The translations under genes and the position numbers were made by a program. From Nostoc sp. 'Peltigera membranacea cyanobiont' N6 (GTDB lineage: Bacteria > Cyanobacteriota > Cyanobacteriia > Cyanobacteriales > Nostocaceae): a stretch of 64,000 nt of DNA. This document shows positions 25,183 through 34,146 of this stretch, in pieces. Location of the stretch: positions 992,001-1,056,000 of the forward strand of contig NZ_CP026681.1 of NCBI RefSeq assembly GCF_002949735.1, in the 5' to 3' direction. A model generated the notes under the pieces. The model saw nothing but the letters and a program-made list of their open reading frames with translations, did no database searches and was not told where the DNA came from. Positions within the stretch are counted from its first letter, which is position 1. The number at the start of each line of letters is the position of its first letter.

Positions 25183-27078
25183 TTATTTCCCCCTTCGCCA
25201 AATCTTGATAGTATCATCATCGCTACCGCTAACTAGGGTTTGTCCATCAGGACTGAAGGCGACACATCGAACATAGCTGGAATGTCCTGTAAGTGTGCTG
25301 ATTTCTCTACCACTGTGTAAATGCCACAGTTTGATAGTGTTGTCCCAACTACCACTAGCGATAAATTGCCTATCCTGGCTAAAGGCAATTGACCAAACTG
25401 AATCAGAATGACCAATGAGAGTGCGAATTTCTCTGCCTGTATTTACATGCCACAATTTAATTGTGTTATCACCACTGCCACTAGCGATCGTTTCTCCATC
25501 GTGGCTGAAGGCGATACAGTTAATGAAGAAGGAATGACCTGTAAGTGTGTAGATGTTTCTGCCCGTGTATATTTGCCACAGCTTGATGGTGTAGTCATTA
25601 CTGCCACTAGCCACAAGCTGTCTATCTTGGCTGTTCGACGTTGTAGCTGTTCTCGGAGAATAAGCAACTGACGAAACTGAGTCAGAATGACCTGTGAGAG
25701 TTTGGATTTCTATCCCAGTGTTGACTTGCCATAGTTTAATTGTGCAGTCAGCACTACCACTAGCTAGAAGTTTACCATCTGGACTAAAGGCAACAGAATT
25801 AACCCAGTTGGTATGACCAATGAGAGTGCGAATTTCTTTGCCTGTATTTACATCCCAAAATTTGATCGTATTATCCCAACTACCACTAGCCAAGATTCCC
25901 CAGTTATGGTCTGTGGTTCTCGCAGCTTTGCCTGATTCCCCTTGATAAGAAAGCTTTGGTGAAATTGGGCTAAAGGCGACGGAATGAACCATACTAGAAT
26001 GACCAGAAGACCAACGACCCATTTGACGCACTAGCTTGCCAGTACCCAGTTGCCAAAGTTTAATCGTATGGTCATTACTACCACTAGCAATCAATTGTCC
26101 GTCTGAGCTAATGGCGATCGCATGAACCATACTAGAATGACCTTTGAGGGTCTGTACGCATTGCCAGTTCTGCCGATCTAATACAACAGGTGGAGGTAAT
26201 TTTACTCTAGGCGTTATCACTAGAGTAGATGTTTCTGGTGTTACAATTGTCCCAGGATCGGGGCCTAATAAATCCAACCACTCCTGCACAGACTGGGGAC
26301 GATAGGTTGACTCCAAATCCATGCCGCACATAATAGCTTGATTTACTCTATTGCTAATATTGGGATTAAAATATTGCGGTGGTTCTAAATTAATATTGTG
26401 TCGTCTATCATCTGCGCTCGTTGGTATCATTGCGGTAAGCAAATTATACAAAGTAGCGGCTAAGGCATAGATATCAATATATTCTCCTCGTGGTGCTTCC
26501 GATTCATACTGCTCAGGTGGGGCAAAACCAGGAGTGCGATACACTGTGTGTCTTTGGATTACATTGGGAATAAATTCTCTAGCAATACCAAAGTCTATCA
26601 GCACTGCTTCTGATTTATCAATGCGGATCATAATGTTGCGTGGTTTGAGATCCCGATGCAGCAGTCCTTTAGAATGGATTAGTGTCAAAGCATGGCCGAT
26701 TTGTCGGATGTAGAGTAGCGCTTCTGCTTCTGACAGTACCCCAACCCGTCTTAGGTACTGTCCTAAGTCTTCGCCTTCGATGTACTCCATCACCATACAA
26801 GGCAGATTTCCATCATCGAAGATGGTTTCTATTTGTACTATATGAGGATGGTGACACACAGCCAGCCTAACTGCTTCATCACGGAAGTCTTGCCGTAATT
26901 TGTTTCGGTGGAGTATCCAAGCGGGGTGGTTTAGGATTTCTTCTTTGAGAGTTTTAATCACTCGCAGTTGATTCCGTTGATTTCTGGCAAGGTAAGTAAT
27001 GCCAATTCCGCCTTCACCTAGTTGGCTTTCAATAATGTAGCGTCCCCCGAATAAAGACTTTCCTGCATTCCACACCAT
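25183..27078 (-). CDS. Ser/Thr protein kinase with WD40 propeller
   Basis: A 631-residue Hanks-type kinase. Kinase motifs are intact: GEGGIG (21-26), K42, HRDLKPRN with D143, DFG (162-164), and the APPEQYESE activation region. A linker (about 270-300) leads to seven WD40 repeats (about 305-631), a complete propeller. Blades 2 and 4 carry odd inserted loops (PISPKLSYQGESGK and PRTATTSNSQD), so the propeller face is unusual. WD40 propellers bind partner proteins. It is divergent from the DUF3365-HAMP gene, with a 294-bp shared promoter region. Confidence 0.93.
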   Translation of the reverse strand: MVWNAGKSLFGGRYIIESQLGEGGIGITYLARNQRNQLRVIKTLKEEILNHPAWILHRNKLRQDFRDEAVRLAVCHHPHIVQIETIFDDGNLPCMVMEYIEGEDLGQYLRRVGVLSEAEALLYIRQIGHALTLIHSKGLLHRDLKPRNIMIRIDKSEAVLIDFGIAREFIPNVIQRHTVYRTPGFAPPEQYESEAPRGEYIDIYALAATLYNLLTAMIPTSADDRRHNINLEPPQYFNPNISNRVNQAIMCGMDLESTYRPQSVQEWLDLLGPDPGTIVTPETSTLVITPRVKLPPPVVLDRQNWQCVQTLKGHSSMVHAIAISSDGQLIASGSNDHTIKLWQLGTGKLVRQMGRWSSGHSSMVHSVAFSPISPKLSYQGESGKAARTTDHNWGILASGSWDNTIKFWDVNTGKEIRTLIGHTNWVNSVAFSPDGKLLASGSADCTIKLWQVNTGIEIQTLTGHSDSVSSVAYSPRTATTSNSQDRQLVASGSNDYTIKLWQIYTGRNIYTLTGHSFFINCIAFSHDGETIASGSGDNTIKLWHVNTGREIRTLIGHSDSVWSIAFSQDRQFIASGSWDNTIKLWHLHSGREISTLTGHSSYVRCVAFSPDGQTLVSGSDDDTIKIWRRGK

Positions 27079-27372
27079 TAGTAATATTTGACAATTGCTG
27101 GTATTTATTTTGGCACAGGATCAAAACAGCCAATCGGAATTTTTGGGAATTCCATTTGAATTGCTGTTGTAGCTTTTTGGAACTTAGTTACTTAGAGAAC
27201 ATTTTCATTAACCTCAATAATTACTAATAGTATAAAGTTGGGTATACCCTAATAGTTTTAGCTAAACTATGCCTTTACAACCAAATATGAGAGTTGATTG
27301 TTCATGATAGAGTAAACGATAACTTTCACAATATTTGTTCATAATAATTTGACTTGTAGGTAATCTGTAATT
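27079..27372. promoter_or_regulatory. Divergent promoter region of WD40 kinase and DUF3365 gene
   Basis: A 294-bp AT-rich spacer between divergent genes. It must hold both promoters. No specific operator is recognised. Confidence 0.5.
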
Positions 27373-28293
27373 ATGCTAAAAAATCTGAATCTGAAACAAA
27401 AGTTTACAATTCTATTACTGGTAATTCTAACATTCGGTTTGAGCTTGAGTGGATTTGCTCTTTCTTCTCTGCTCAGGGAGAATGCTAAACAAGATATTAG
27501 CTCAACAGCCCTTATGCTCATGCAAACGATGAGTTCTGTTCGTAAATACACCAGTACTCAAGTAAATCCAGAGCTAGCCGATAAATTGGCTACTGAGTTT
27601 TTGCCACAAAGTGTACCTGCATACTCAGCCCGGGAGGTCTTTGAGATTTTACGGAAAACAGCAGATTACCGTGATTTCTTTTATAAAGAAGCAACTCTCA
27701 ATCCTACAAATCTTCGGGATAAAGCTGACGGTTTTGAGACGGAAGTTGTAGAAAGGTTCAGAAGTAAATCAGACCTTAAAGAAGTAAGTGGATTTCGCTC
27801 ACTTCCTGGTGGGGATATCTTTTATATTGCTCGTCCGTTACCAGTTTCTGAAGAAAGCTGTCTGAAGTGTCATAGTGTACCTGAAGCGGCACCTCAAAGT
27901 ATGATTACTCTTTATGGTACAGCTAATGGATTTGGATGGAAGCTGAATGAAATTGTCGGCGCTCAGATTATATCAGTACCAGCGAATAATGTCATCAGCA
28001 AAGCTAATCAGTCTTCCTTAGTAATTATTTTAATTGTATCAGCTATATTTATCGCAACTATCCTATTAGTCAATTTGTTCTTGAATCGACAAGTTGTAAT
28101 ACCTCTCAAACGCATGACTCGCATAGCTGAAGAAGTTAGTACCGGACACATGGAAGTTGAATTTGAGCAGATGTCTAATGATGAAATCGGTAATTTAGCT
28201 AAAGCCTTTAAACGGATGCAGTTAAGTTTAGAAATGGCAATGAAAAGAATCAAACGTACTCAGGGAGGTACAGGGGATTCAAATAATTCGTAA
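27373..28293 (+). CDS. Heme-c sensor protein (DUF3365/Tll0287-like) with HAMP
   Basis: A 306-residue membrane sensor without an output domain. N-terminal membrane segment (10-32), periplasmic DUF3365/Tll0287-like domain with the heme c motif C163-L-K-C166-H167, a second membrane segment (about 216-237), and a HAMP domain (about 240-290). The end is a short basic, glycine-rich tail. Redox or gas sensing is likely by analogy to the family. With no kinase or methyl-accepting domain it must act through a partner; Ser/Thr kinase genes flank it on both sides. The stop codon lies inside a heptamer repeat. Confidence 0.85.
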   Translation: MLKNLNLKQKFTILLLVILTFGLSLSGFALSSLLRENAKQDISSTALMLMQTMSSVRKYTSTQVNPELADKLATEFLPQSVPAYSAREVFEILRKTADYRDFFYKEATLNPTNLRDKADGFETEVVERFRSKSDLKEVSGFRSLPGGDIFYIARPLPVSEESCLKCHSVPEAAPQSMITLYGTANGFGWKLNEIVGAQIISVPANNVISKANQSSLVIILIVSAIFIATILLVNLFLNRQVVIPLKRMTRIAEEVSTGHMEVEFEQMSNDEIGNLAKAFKRMQLSLEMAMKRIKRTQGGTGDSNNS

Positions 28294-28340
28294 TTCGTAA
28301 TTCGTAATTCGTAATGGGCTACGCTAACGTAATTCGTAAT
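28284..28340. repeat. Heptamer repeat TAATTCG
   Basis: Four contiguous TAATTCG units (28284-28311), then a degenerate patch (GGGCTACGCTAACG) and another unit at 28330-28336. The first unit contributes the last codons and the stop of the DUF3365-HAMP gene. Confidence 0.9.
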
Positions 28341-28465
28341 TAAGTTCTATAACGAAGATTTAGTCCAGCCTACAAAACTGGCTGTGTTGAGTTTATCTTT
28401 ACTTAAATTGCTAGAATCTAGTTAAATAATCAAAATTATCTCTAAATTAACAGTGGTATAAATAT

Positions 28466-29716
28466 CTATGGAAATAAGCTTTTTTTGAATTCAAAAGCTG
28501 CTTGAAAGTTAGGAATTTCTCTGGCTATGAGTTCAACAAATTGGTCAGGTGAAATATAAGGATTTTCTTCTAATATTTCTTCTATAATCAGATTTGCGAT
28601 TGGGCCGATGTGGTAAGCTAACCCTTGCTGACAATGTTTGATAAATGCTGGTTGTAGTGAAGGTTGTTGTTGTTCAATCTGCCTACTTTGTGGATTAGAA
28701 GGTAAATTAGGTGAACTAAAAATTATTTCTCCAGGTTGGTTGTATGACTGCGATATTGCTGACATAGCCTGGAATTCAGGATTAAATACTGTAGCAGGCA
28801 AATCATCAAGGATGATTGGAGGAGACATTGGGACTTCTGGTTCTCCAATCTGCTCTAAATCGTTAATAACTTGCCTGGCTGTTTGGTATCGCTTGTTAGG
28901 TCTGTCTGCCAACATGCAATCAAGTACTTGAGCAAACCCATCACTAACATAAGTATAATAACGCCAGTTCCATTCAAGTGAGTACTGATCCATTAGTAAA
29001 GATGGATCTCTACCTGTGAGTAGTACAATAGCTGTTACCCCCAAAGCATAAAGGTCACTAGAGGGCGAACATAAACCCAAGCTAATCTGTTCGCGGGGAG
29101 CATATCCCACTTTGCCTACAAGGGACATTTTGCCAACAAACGTTACCTGGTGGTTAGAACTTCTCCCCTCATTCATGTCAGCAATTTGCTTGCCGACACC
29201 GAAATCAATCAGTACTGGTAGATCCTTGCCATCAGGTAACATGATGTTGTCAGGAGAAATATCTCGATGGATGATGTTGTGCTGATGGACATATTCCAAA
29301 ACAGGTAGCAGATTCTTTAGCCACTGTATAACTTCGTCTTCAGAAAAATTTCTTCCTTCACGTTGAAGTTCTCCCAACAGCCTAGAATATGTTTTACCGT
29401 CAACATACTCTTGTACCAGAAATAACCGACCATCTCCTTCAAAGCAAGCTAAAAACTTGGGAATTTGAGGATGTTGCAATTGATGAAGAATTTTTGCCTC
29501 TCTTTTAAATAAGTTGCGATATTGTTCTAGTCCACTTTCCCCTGTGCCAATGGGTGCAAACTCTTTGAGAACACAAGCTTCATTAAATCGCCGAGTGTCA
29601 AACGCCAAGTAAGTTCGCCCCAATCCTCCTTGTCCCAGAAGTTTTTGGATAATATAACGGTTATCGATTAGAGTTCCAGATGCTATTTCTGGTCTTGTAG
29701 TATGGGACTGTGACAT
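28466..29716 (-). CDS. Ser/Thr protein kinase, HRDISPDN type
   Basis: A 416-residue Hanks-type kinase. Gly-rich loop GQGGLGR (28-34), K51, DFG (171-173). The catalytic loop is HRDISPDN with Ser where most kinases have Lys. The P+1-like segment reads GYAPREQ rather than GYAPPEQ. These variants occur in a cyanobacterial subgroup. The C-terminal ~65 residues (about 350-416) form a separate helical module ending FEFKKSLFP; its family is not recognised. It converges with the DUF3365-HAMP gene, so these two could be functionally paired. Confidence 0.88.
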   Translation of the reverse strand: MSQSHTTRPEIASGTLIDNRYIIQKLLGQGGLGRTYLAFDTRRFNEACVLKEFAPIGTGESGLEQYRNLFKREAKILHQLQHPQIPKFLACFEGDGRLFLVQEYVDGKTYSRLLGELQREGRNFSEDEVIQWLKNLLPVLEYVHQHNIIHRDISPDNIMLPDGKDLPVLIDFGVGKQIADMNEGRSSNHQVTFVGKMSLVGKVGYAPREQISLGLCSPSSDLYALGVTAIVLLTGRDPSLLMDQYSLEWNWRYYTYVSDGFAQVLDCMLADRPNKRYQTARQVINDLEQIGEPEVPMSPPIILDDLPATVFNPEFQAMSAISQSYNQPGEIIFSSPNLPSNPQSRQIEQQQPSLQPAFIKHCQQGLAYHIGPIANLIIEEILEENPYISPDQFVELIAREIPNFQAAFEFKKSLFP

Positions 29717-30279
29717 CTCATCGCACTCCTAGCGATTTATATTGTTGATAGATTATCTAGTTTGCTGAAAGTTGGAAACTCTAGCAGATAAAGGCTGATA
29801 ACATCCTTAAAATTGAGGTTAGCACCACTATCAACACAAGGAAATACACTTTTCTACAATCTATTGAGGGCGTTGTGTGACCAAATAGACAATTTATATC
29901 TGGGTAGTCCGATCGTACTACTCATACTTACGTATTTTAGCAGCCAGAACATAACCAGTGTCTGCGGTAACATCTGCGAGTGTTTAGAGCATCACCTTTT
30001 GGATTCGCAGCTGAACCACATTTTATCCCTAGTAACCTAACTGGCACTGATTTTGGGAACAGTAAGGATATAGCCTGACATCATGGTTTTTCAGAAAACT
30101 GAGATTGCGATAGAGTTGCCGAAGGATATATTATATGTATTTAAAGTGCTGAATGGGCGATCGCTCTCAAAAATTAATCTTTCTGAGAGTCAATATCATT
30201 ATGAGTCAGACGGGGATTTAAACCCTGACTGAAACTGGAGCTACCTGTAAAGGTAGGTTACGATAAACTCCCTTACTGG
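29717..30279. other. Gene-free region between the kinase and SDR genes
   Basis: About 563 bp. An imperfect hairpin at 30206-30230 (GTCAG...CTGAC with GGG/CCC) may be the 3' end of the leftward SDR gene. An ORF at 29813-30040 has no recognisable content. No RNA gene recognised. Confidence 0.5.
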
Positions 30280-31230
30280 CTAACGTTTAACGCCACTAAT
30301 TTTTAAAACATCATTCATAGTTGCACAGTAATTTGGCAAGCCGAAACTATCGGGATTAATGAATTTTTTATATGTGAAATGCCGATAGTTCATACAAAAT
30401 CGATCCCAAGCGGCCATCTGAATGCGGAACAAAATAATAATCAAATTAGCCAATGCTATAGATATGGGAATGCGAAAGTAAATCTTTTTGCCCAGATAAG
30501 CACAAACTTCTTTCACTGCTTGATTAGCAGTTAACGGTGCTTGACCTAAAACAAGCCGACGTGGTCGATCATTTTTGATAGGACGATCGATTAAATATTG
30601 CACGACAGTGGCAATATCTCGTGCGTGGATAAAGTGAAAACTACCATCTGCTTCTAAAAAGCGAATCAAATTAATATATTTGGTAACTTCTGTAATCCCT
30701 GATGTGACAGCAGAATAGGGTTTATTCGCATCACCGCCTAAAACTATAGTGGGAAATACTGTGGTAATTTTGGGTGCGATCGCTAATTGTTCTTTTTTAT
30801 GTAAGCACTCATATTTAGAACGGATGTAATCTGTCCCAATTTCCCCGGCTTCTTTTAATGGTTGATTGTCGCGGTCCAAAACACTAGCTGTCGAAAAATA
30901 AATCACCTGCTGGCAACGTTCTGGATCTAGCAGTTCGAGCAACTCTATAGTCTTGACAACATTAATATCAAATGTATTATCGCCACCCCAAGCTGTGGCT
31001 GTGAGTACTGCCGTATCAATTGTGGATAGCAAATCGGCAAACTGGCGAATATTTTGCATATCACCTTGCAAAACGTTAATACCTGAACGGGCTTTGGTAT
31101 CAACTTGTAGTTTACTTGGGTTCCTAACTAGTAGATACAGTTCGTGATCTGTTTCCTTAATTAAGGCTTCTGTTAAATAATGACCTACACAACCACTTGC
31201 ACCAGTCACTAAAATCCGTTTCTGGCTCAT
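30280..31230 (-). CDS. NAD(P)-dependent epimerase/dehydratase-like SDR
   Basis: A 316-residue extended short-chain dehydrogenase. The cofactor motif is GASGCVG (10-16). A Ser in FSTAS and a Y-x3-K pair in YIRSKYE mark the catalytic site. The body contains the typical FIHARDIA segment. Substrate unknown: sugar epimerase, reductase or ubiquinone-subunit-like roles are possible. It lies 199 bp downstream of hemE in the same direction, with a repeat-rich gap between them. Confidence 0.85.
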   Translation of the reverse strand: MSQKRILVTGASGCVGHYLTEALIKETDHELYLLVRNPSKLQVDTKARSGINVLQGDMQNIRQFADLLSTIDTAVLTATAWGGDNTFDINVVKTIELLELLDPERCQQVIYFSTASVLDRDNQPLKEAGEIGTDYIRSKYECLHKKEQLAIAPKITTVFPTIVLGGDANKPYSAVTSGITEVTKYINLIRFLEADGSFHFIHARDIATVVQYLIDRPIKNDRPRRLVLGQAPLTANQAVKEVCAYLGKKIYFRIPISIALANLIIILFRIQMAAWDRFCMNYRHFTYKKFINPDSFGLPNYCATMNDVLKISGVKR

Positions 31231-31239
31231 AGAGAATTT

Positions 31240-31430
31240 TTCAAAAGTTAGGAGTTAAAAGTGAAGAGTTAAAAATCAAGTTAAAAGTTCCGAATCAGGA
31301 GTTAAAAATAAAATTAGGAGTTAGAAGTGAGGAGTTAAAAATAACTCTGCACCTCACAACTGATAACTCCTGTAGAGACGCGATTAATCGCGTCTCTACT
31401 CATAACTCCTAACTCATAACTCATAACTCC
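31240..31430. repeat. GAGTTA-type repeats with central palindrome
   Basis: A dense field of GGAGTTA/TAACTCC units arranged as inverted repeats around a perfect 28-bp palindrome at 31372-31399. The palindrome belongs to the family at 5267, 22462 and 45152. The whole could form a large cruciform or RNA hairpin between hemE and the SDR gene. Confidence 0.85.
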
Positions 31431-32491
31431 TAACTCTTAACTCCTGCAAGATTCAGTTCCTTTGCAGTTTCAAAGAAGAAAGCGACATTTTCTTCAGGAG
31501 TTTCTGGTAAGACACCATGACCGAGATTGAGAATGTGACCCCAATTACCAGCTTTGCGAACGGTATCGAGAATGCGATCGCGGATAAACTGTTTAGAGCC
31601 GAATAGCACGCCTGGGTCAAGATTTCCTTGAACTTTGACTTGCTTACCTAATCTTGCTCGTGCGTCTGCCATATCCACCGCCCAATCTACACTGACGATA
31701 TCAGCGCCAGATTGTGCCATTCTTTCCAACACACCCGCACTACCGCTAACTAGCAGAATCAAAGGTGTATCGGGGTGGGTTTGCTTGACTTGCTGAAAAA
31801 CTCGCTGCTGATAAGGGAGAGCAAAGGTGTCATAATCTTGAGGACTCAATTGACCCGCCCAAGAATCGAACATTTGCACAACTTGAGCGCCAGAGTCAAT
31901 TTGGTAGCGGGCATAGATGGCGATCGCATCTGCTAATTTAGTTAACAATTGATGCAATATCGTCGGATCTGAGAATGCCATATTTTTGATGATGGAATAG
32001 GTTTTAGAACCTTTTCCTTCCACCGCATAAGCTGCTAACGTCCACGGCGCACCCACAAAGCCTAACACCGTTGATTTATCGCCCACTTCAGAACGCAACG
32101 CCTGCAAAATTGTCTTGATAAATGGTAAAGCTGCTTCTGGTTCTAAGGGATGCAGACGATCGATTTGTTCTTGAGTGCGGAGGGGCGAGTGAATGATTGG
32201 CCCTTTACCTTCGGCGATATCCATGTCAATACCCAAACCAGGTAATGGGGTGACAATATCAGAAAATAAAATTACTCCATCTGGTTGGAAAGCTTTCCAC
32301 GGTTGCAAGGAAACTTCAATTGCTACATCTGGAATTTCCGAGCGATCGCGAAATGAAGGATACTTCTCTCTTAAGTCTCGATATGCTTTCATATATCGTC
32401 CCGCTTGTCGCATCATCCATACAGGGGGACGATCTACTACTTCACCACGAGCAGCCCGTAAGAGATGAGGAGTCGTTGAAGAAACACCCAT
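31430..32491 (-). CDS. hemE: Uroporphyrinogen decarboxylase
   Basis: A 353-residue HemE, which converts uroporphyrinogen III to coproporphyrinogen III in heme and chlorophyll synthesis. Signature motifs are all present: PPVWMMRQAGRYM (substrate binding), FSDIVTPLPGLG, GFVGAPWTLAAYAVEG, and LNLGHGVLPETPEENV. Length is normal. It is transcribed leftward and precedes the SDR gene. Confidence 0.97.
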   Translation of the reverse strand: MGVSSTTPHLLRAARGEVVDRPPVWMMRQAGRYMKAYRDLREKYPSFRDRSEIPDVAIEVSLQPWKAFQPDGVILFSDIVTPLPGLGIDMDIAEGKGPIIHSPLRTQEQIDRLHPLEPEAALPFIKTILQALRSEVGDKSTVLGFVGAPWTLAAYAVEGKGSKTYSIIKNMAFSDPTILHQLLTKLADAIAIYARYQIDSGAQVVQMFDSWAGQLSPQDYDTFALPYQQRVFQQVKQTHPDTPLILLVSGSAGVLERMAQSGADIVSVDWAVDMADARARLGKQVKVQGNLDPGVLFGSKQFIRDRILDTVRKAGNWGHILNLGHGVLPETPEENVAFFFETAKELNLAGVKS

Positions 32492-32609
32492 TTATTACTT
32501 CATCCTAAGTCACATTATTTATGCCACTGTTTAGCTTATCATTCCGGGATTACGCTTTTTCAGAATAAAAGGGACTGGGGATTAGCGACTGGAGACTGGG
32601 AAATAGGAT

Positions 32610-32730
32610 AAAACAAGAATCAATATTGAATTGGGAATTGGGAATTGGGCATTGGGCATTGATTATTTCTCCCCCATCTTCCTCACTTCCCAGTCCGCAG
32701 TCCCCAGTCCCTAATCCCCAGTCCCCTAAT
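32610..32730. repeat. Degenerate heptamer patch (GGGAATT / CCCAGTC)
   Basis: Tandem GGGAATT and GGGCATT units on one side and CCCCAGTC units on the other, in opposite orientation. It is translated as a spurious low-complexity N-terminus of the membrane protein gene if the upstream TTG start is used. Confidence 0.8.
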
Positions 32731-33480
32731 ATGCAAACTGACTCTAACAGTCCCGACGATCTTGCATCTGCTAATAACGAGCCTAACCCAGGAAAGTTTT
32801 TAATTCCGCGATCGCAGCGACAAAGGTTCTTTATTCAGTTTACCTTAATGACCTTGATTGGATGGGTTGTGGGTGGCGTTGCTAGTATCGCCTTAGAGAG
32901 AATTATTCTCCAAAGCTCATCTAGTATTTCTCTCCAGCCACAAACATGGAGTATTTTAGTTAGAAGTCTCAGCAACGTTGTATTTGCCGTGATTTTCGCT
33001 GCTGACCAAGCCCTTGTCGTTTACCGATATTTACCGGGTTTGCAGTGGATATTTGCGACTAGCGTCGGTTGGCTGATTGCCAACGGTGTTTCTACAGCCT
33101 GGATTAACTATATTTCATCTATAGCCTCATCGTTAAATGAAACTTTATCTCCTGAACAAACTTTTATTTTTGGGTTTCTATCTGCGATCGCATATATAAT
33201 TTCTGGTATTTGGCTAGGGCTTTGCCAATGGCTGGTACTGAGGCGATATACACCAGGCATTTGGTGGTGGAATTTTTTACCCTCAATCTCTTTCTTGTTA
33301 ATCACTATTTTGGTTTGGTTACTTTTTATTGTGCAAAATTTGATTCCAGAAACCTATCGTACTCCCATATTATATTGGAGTGGGCAAGGACTTACAGCAG
33401 TTATTCTCGGAGCCATACCAGCAATTGGCTTATGTACATTAAAAAGAAATTTACATTACAAAACTGGAATTACTGGATAA
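32731..33480 (+). CDS. Membrane protein, function unknown
   Basis: A 249-residue integral membrane protein with about six to seven hydrophobic segments: residues ~38-58, 80-100, 105-125, 150-170, 185-205 and 222-240. N-terminal ~30 residues are polar. It has patterns like QWLVLRR common to uncharacterised cyanobacterial membrane proteins. I chose ATG 32731 because the open frame upstream is repeat DNA. Function unknown. Confidence 0.65.
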   Translation: MQTDSNSPDDLASANNEPNPGKFLIPRSQRQRFFIQFTLMTLIGWVVGGVASIALERIILQSSSSISLQPQTWSILVRSLSNVVFAVIFAADQALVVYRYLPGLQWIFATSVGWLIANGVSTAWINYISSIASSLNETLSPEQTFIFGFLSAIAYIISGIWLGLCQWLVLRRYTPGIWWWNFLPSISFLLITILVWLLFIVQNLIPETYRTPILYWSGQGLTAVILGAIPAIGLCTLKRNLHYKTGITG

Positions 33481-33554
33481 CCAAATAATTTGTGATGTTC
33501 CCAATAATTGGCAAAATCGTCAGAATTTTAAGTCTTTTCAAGGTTGTTTTAGAC

Positions 33555-33645
33555 TCTCTCACAAACTGGTTCTGGACAGCTTATGCTGTCAGGGTTTAAA
33601 ATCGGTGGTTCTCCTTCTATGAGGAGAAAAAACTGATTGAAAACA
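33555..33645. repeat. Cluster of hairpins in the gap after the membrane protein gene
   Basis: Several short inverted repeats occur together: GACAGC/GCTGTC around 33576-33591 and TTCTCC/GGAGAA around 33612-33630 within a longer imperfect pairing. They may be a transcription end or a decayed mobile element. Structure only; function not claimed. Confidence 0.4.
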
Positions 33646-33724
33646 AACTGTTTTCGTTTTTTGCGCCCTATAAAAATCATGTCTCTTTTTATCAGGGAAA
33701 ATAATTGATTGGGAACCCTAAATA

Positions 33725-34126
33725 ATGCCACTACTTACAAACATTCGCTGGCGTTCTATTCTTTCACTGGCTATTGTTCTCCTTATTGGACTTTTATACA
33801 GCCACTATCGCTATTCTACTTGGTGGTTGAACCAAGAGGTAGGAGGGATTTTTTATGAAATATTTTGGTGCTTGTTCGCCTTTCTATTTATGACCACTCG
33901 CCGAGCAGTTTGGCAAATCCCTTTATGGGTATTGGTAATTACTTGCTTGTTGGAGTTTATGCAATTGTGGCATCCACCATTTCTAAATTGGGTACGTTCA
34001 TTTTGGTGGGGAAAAATGTTAATTGGTACTGTCTTCACTTGGACAGATTTCCCCTATTATTTTATTGGGAGTGGGTTAGGATGGCTGTGGTTGCGGCTGA
34101 TAGTTCGGGGAGCAAAGCTAAAATAA
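33725..34126 (+). CDS. DUF2809 family membrane protein
   Basis: A 133-residue membrane protein with four hydrophobic segments. The DUF2809 hallmarks are LLEFMQLWHPPFLNWVR and WTDFPYYFIGSGLGW, containing the conserved Q, W and aromatic patch. Function unknown. It ends 21 bp before the convergent sugar-binding lipoprotein gene's stop. Confidence 0.85.
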   Translation: MPLLTNIRWRSILSLAIVLLIGLLYSHYRYSTWWLNQEVGGIFYEIFWCLFAFLFMTTRRAVWQIPLWVLVITCLLEFMQLWHPPFLNWVRSFWWGKMLIGTVFTWTDFPYYFIGSGLGWLWLRLIVRGAKLK

Positions 34127-34146
34127 TTTAGTCTGATTACGATTTT

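Noticed and set aside
29813..30040. 75-residue ORF
   Set aside because: No ribosome site, no recognisable domain, and atypical composition.
32626..32730. TTG-initiated extension of the membrane protein
   Set aside because: It is a translation of heptamer-type repeats, giving a Ser/Pro-rich artefact.
33210..33488. 92-residue ORF overlapping the membrane protein
   Set aside because: It is an out-of-frame shadow of the 32731-33480 gene.
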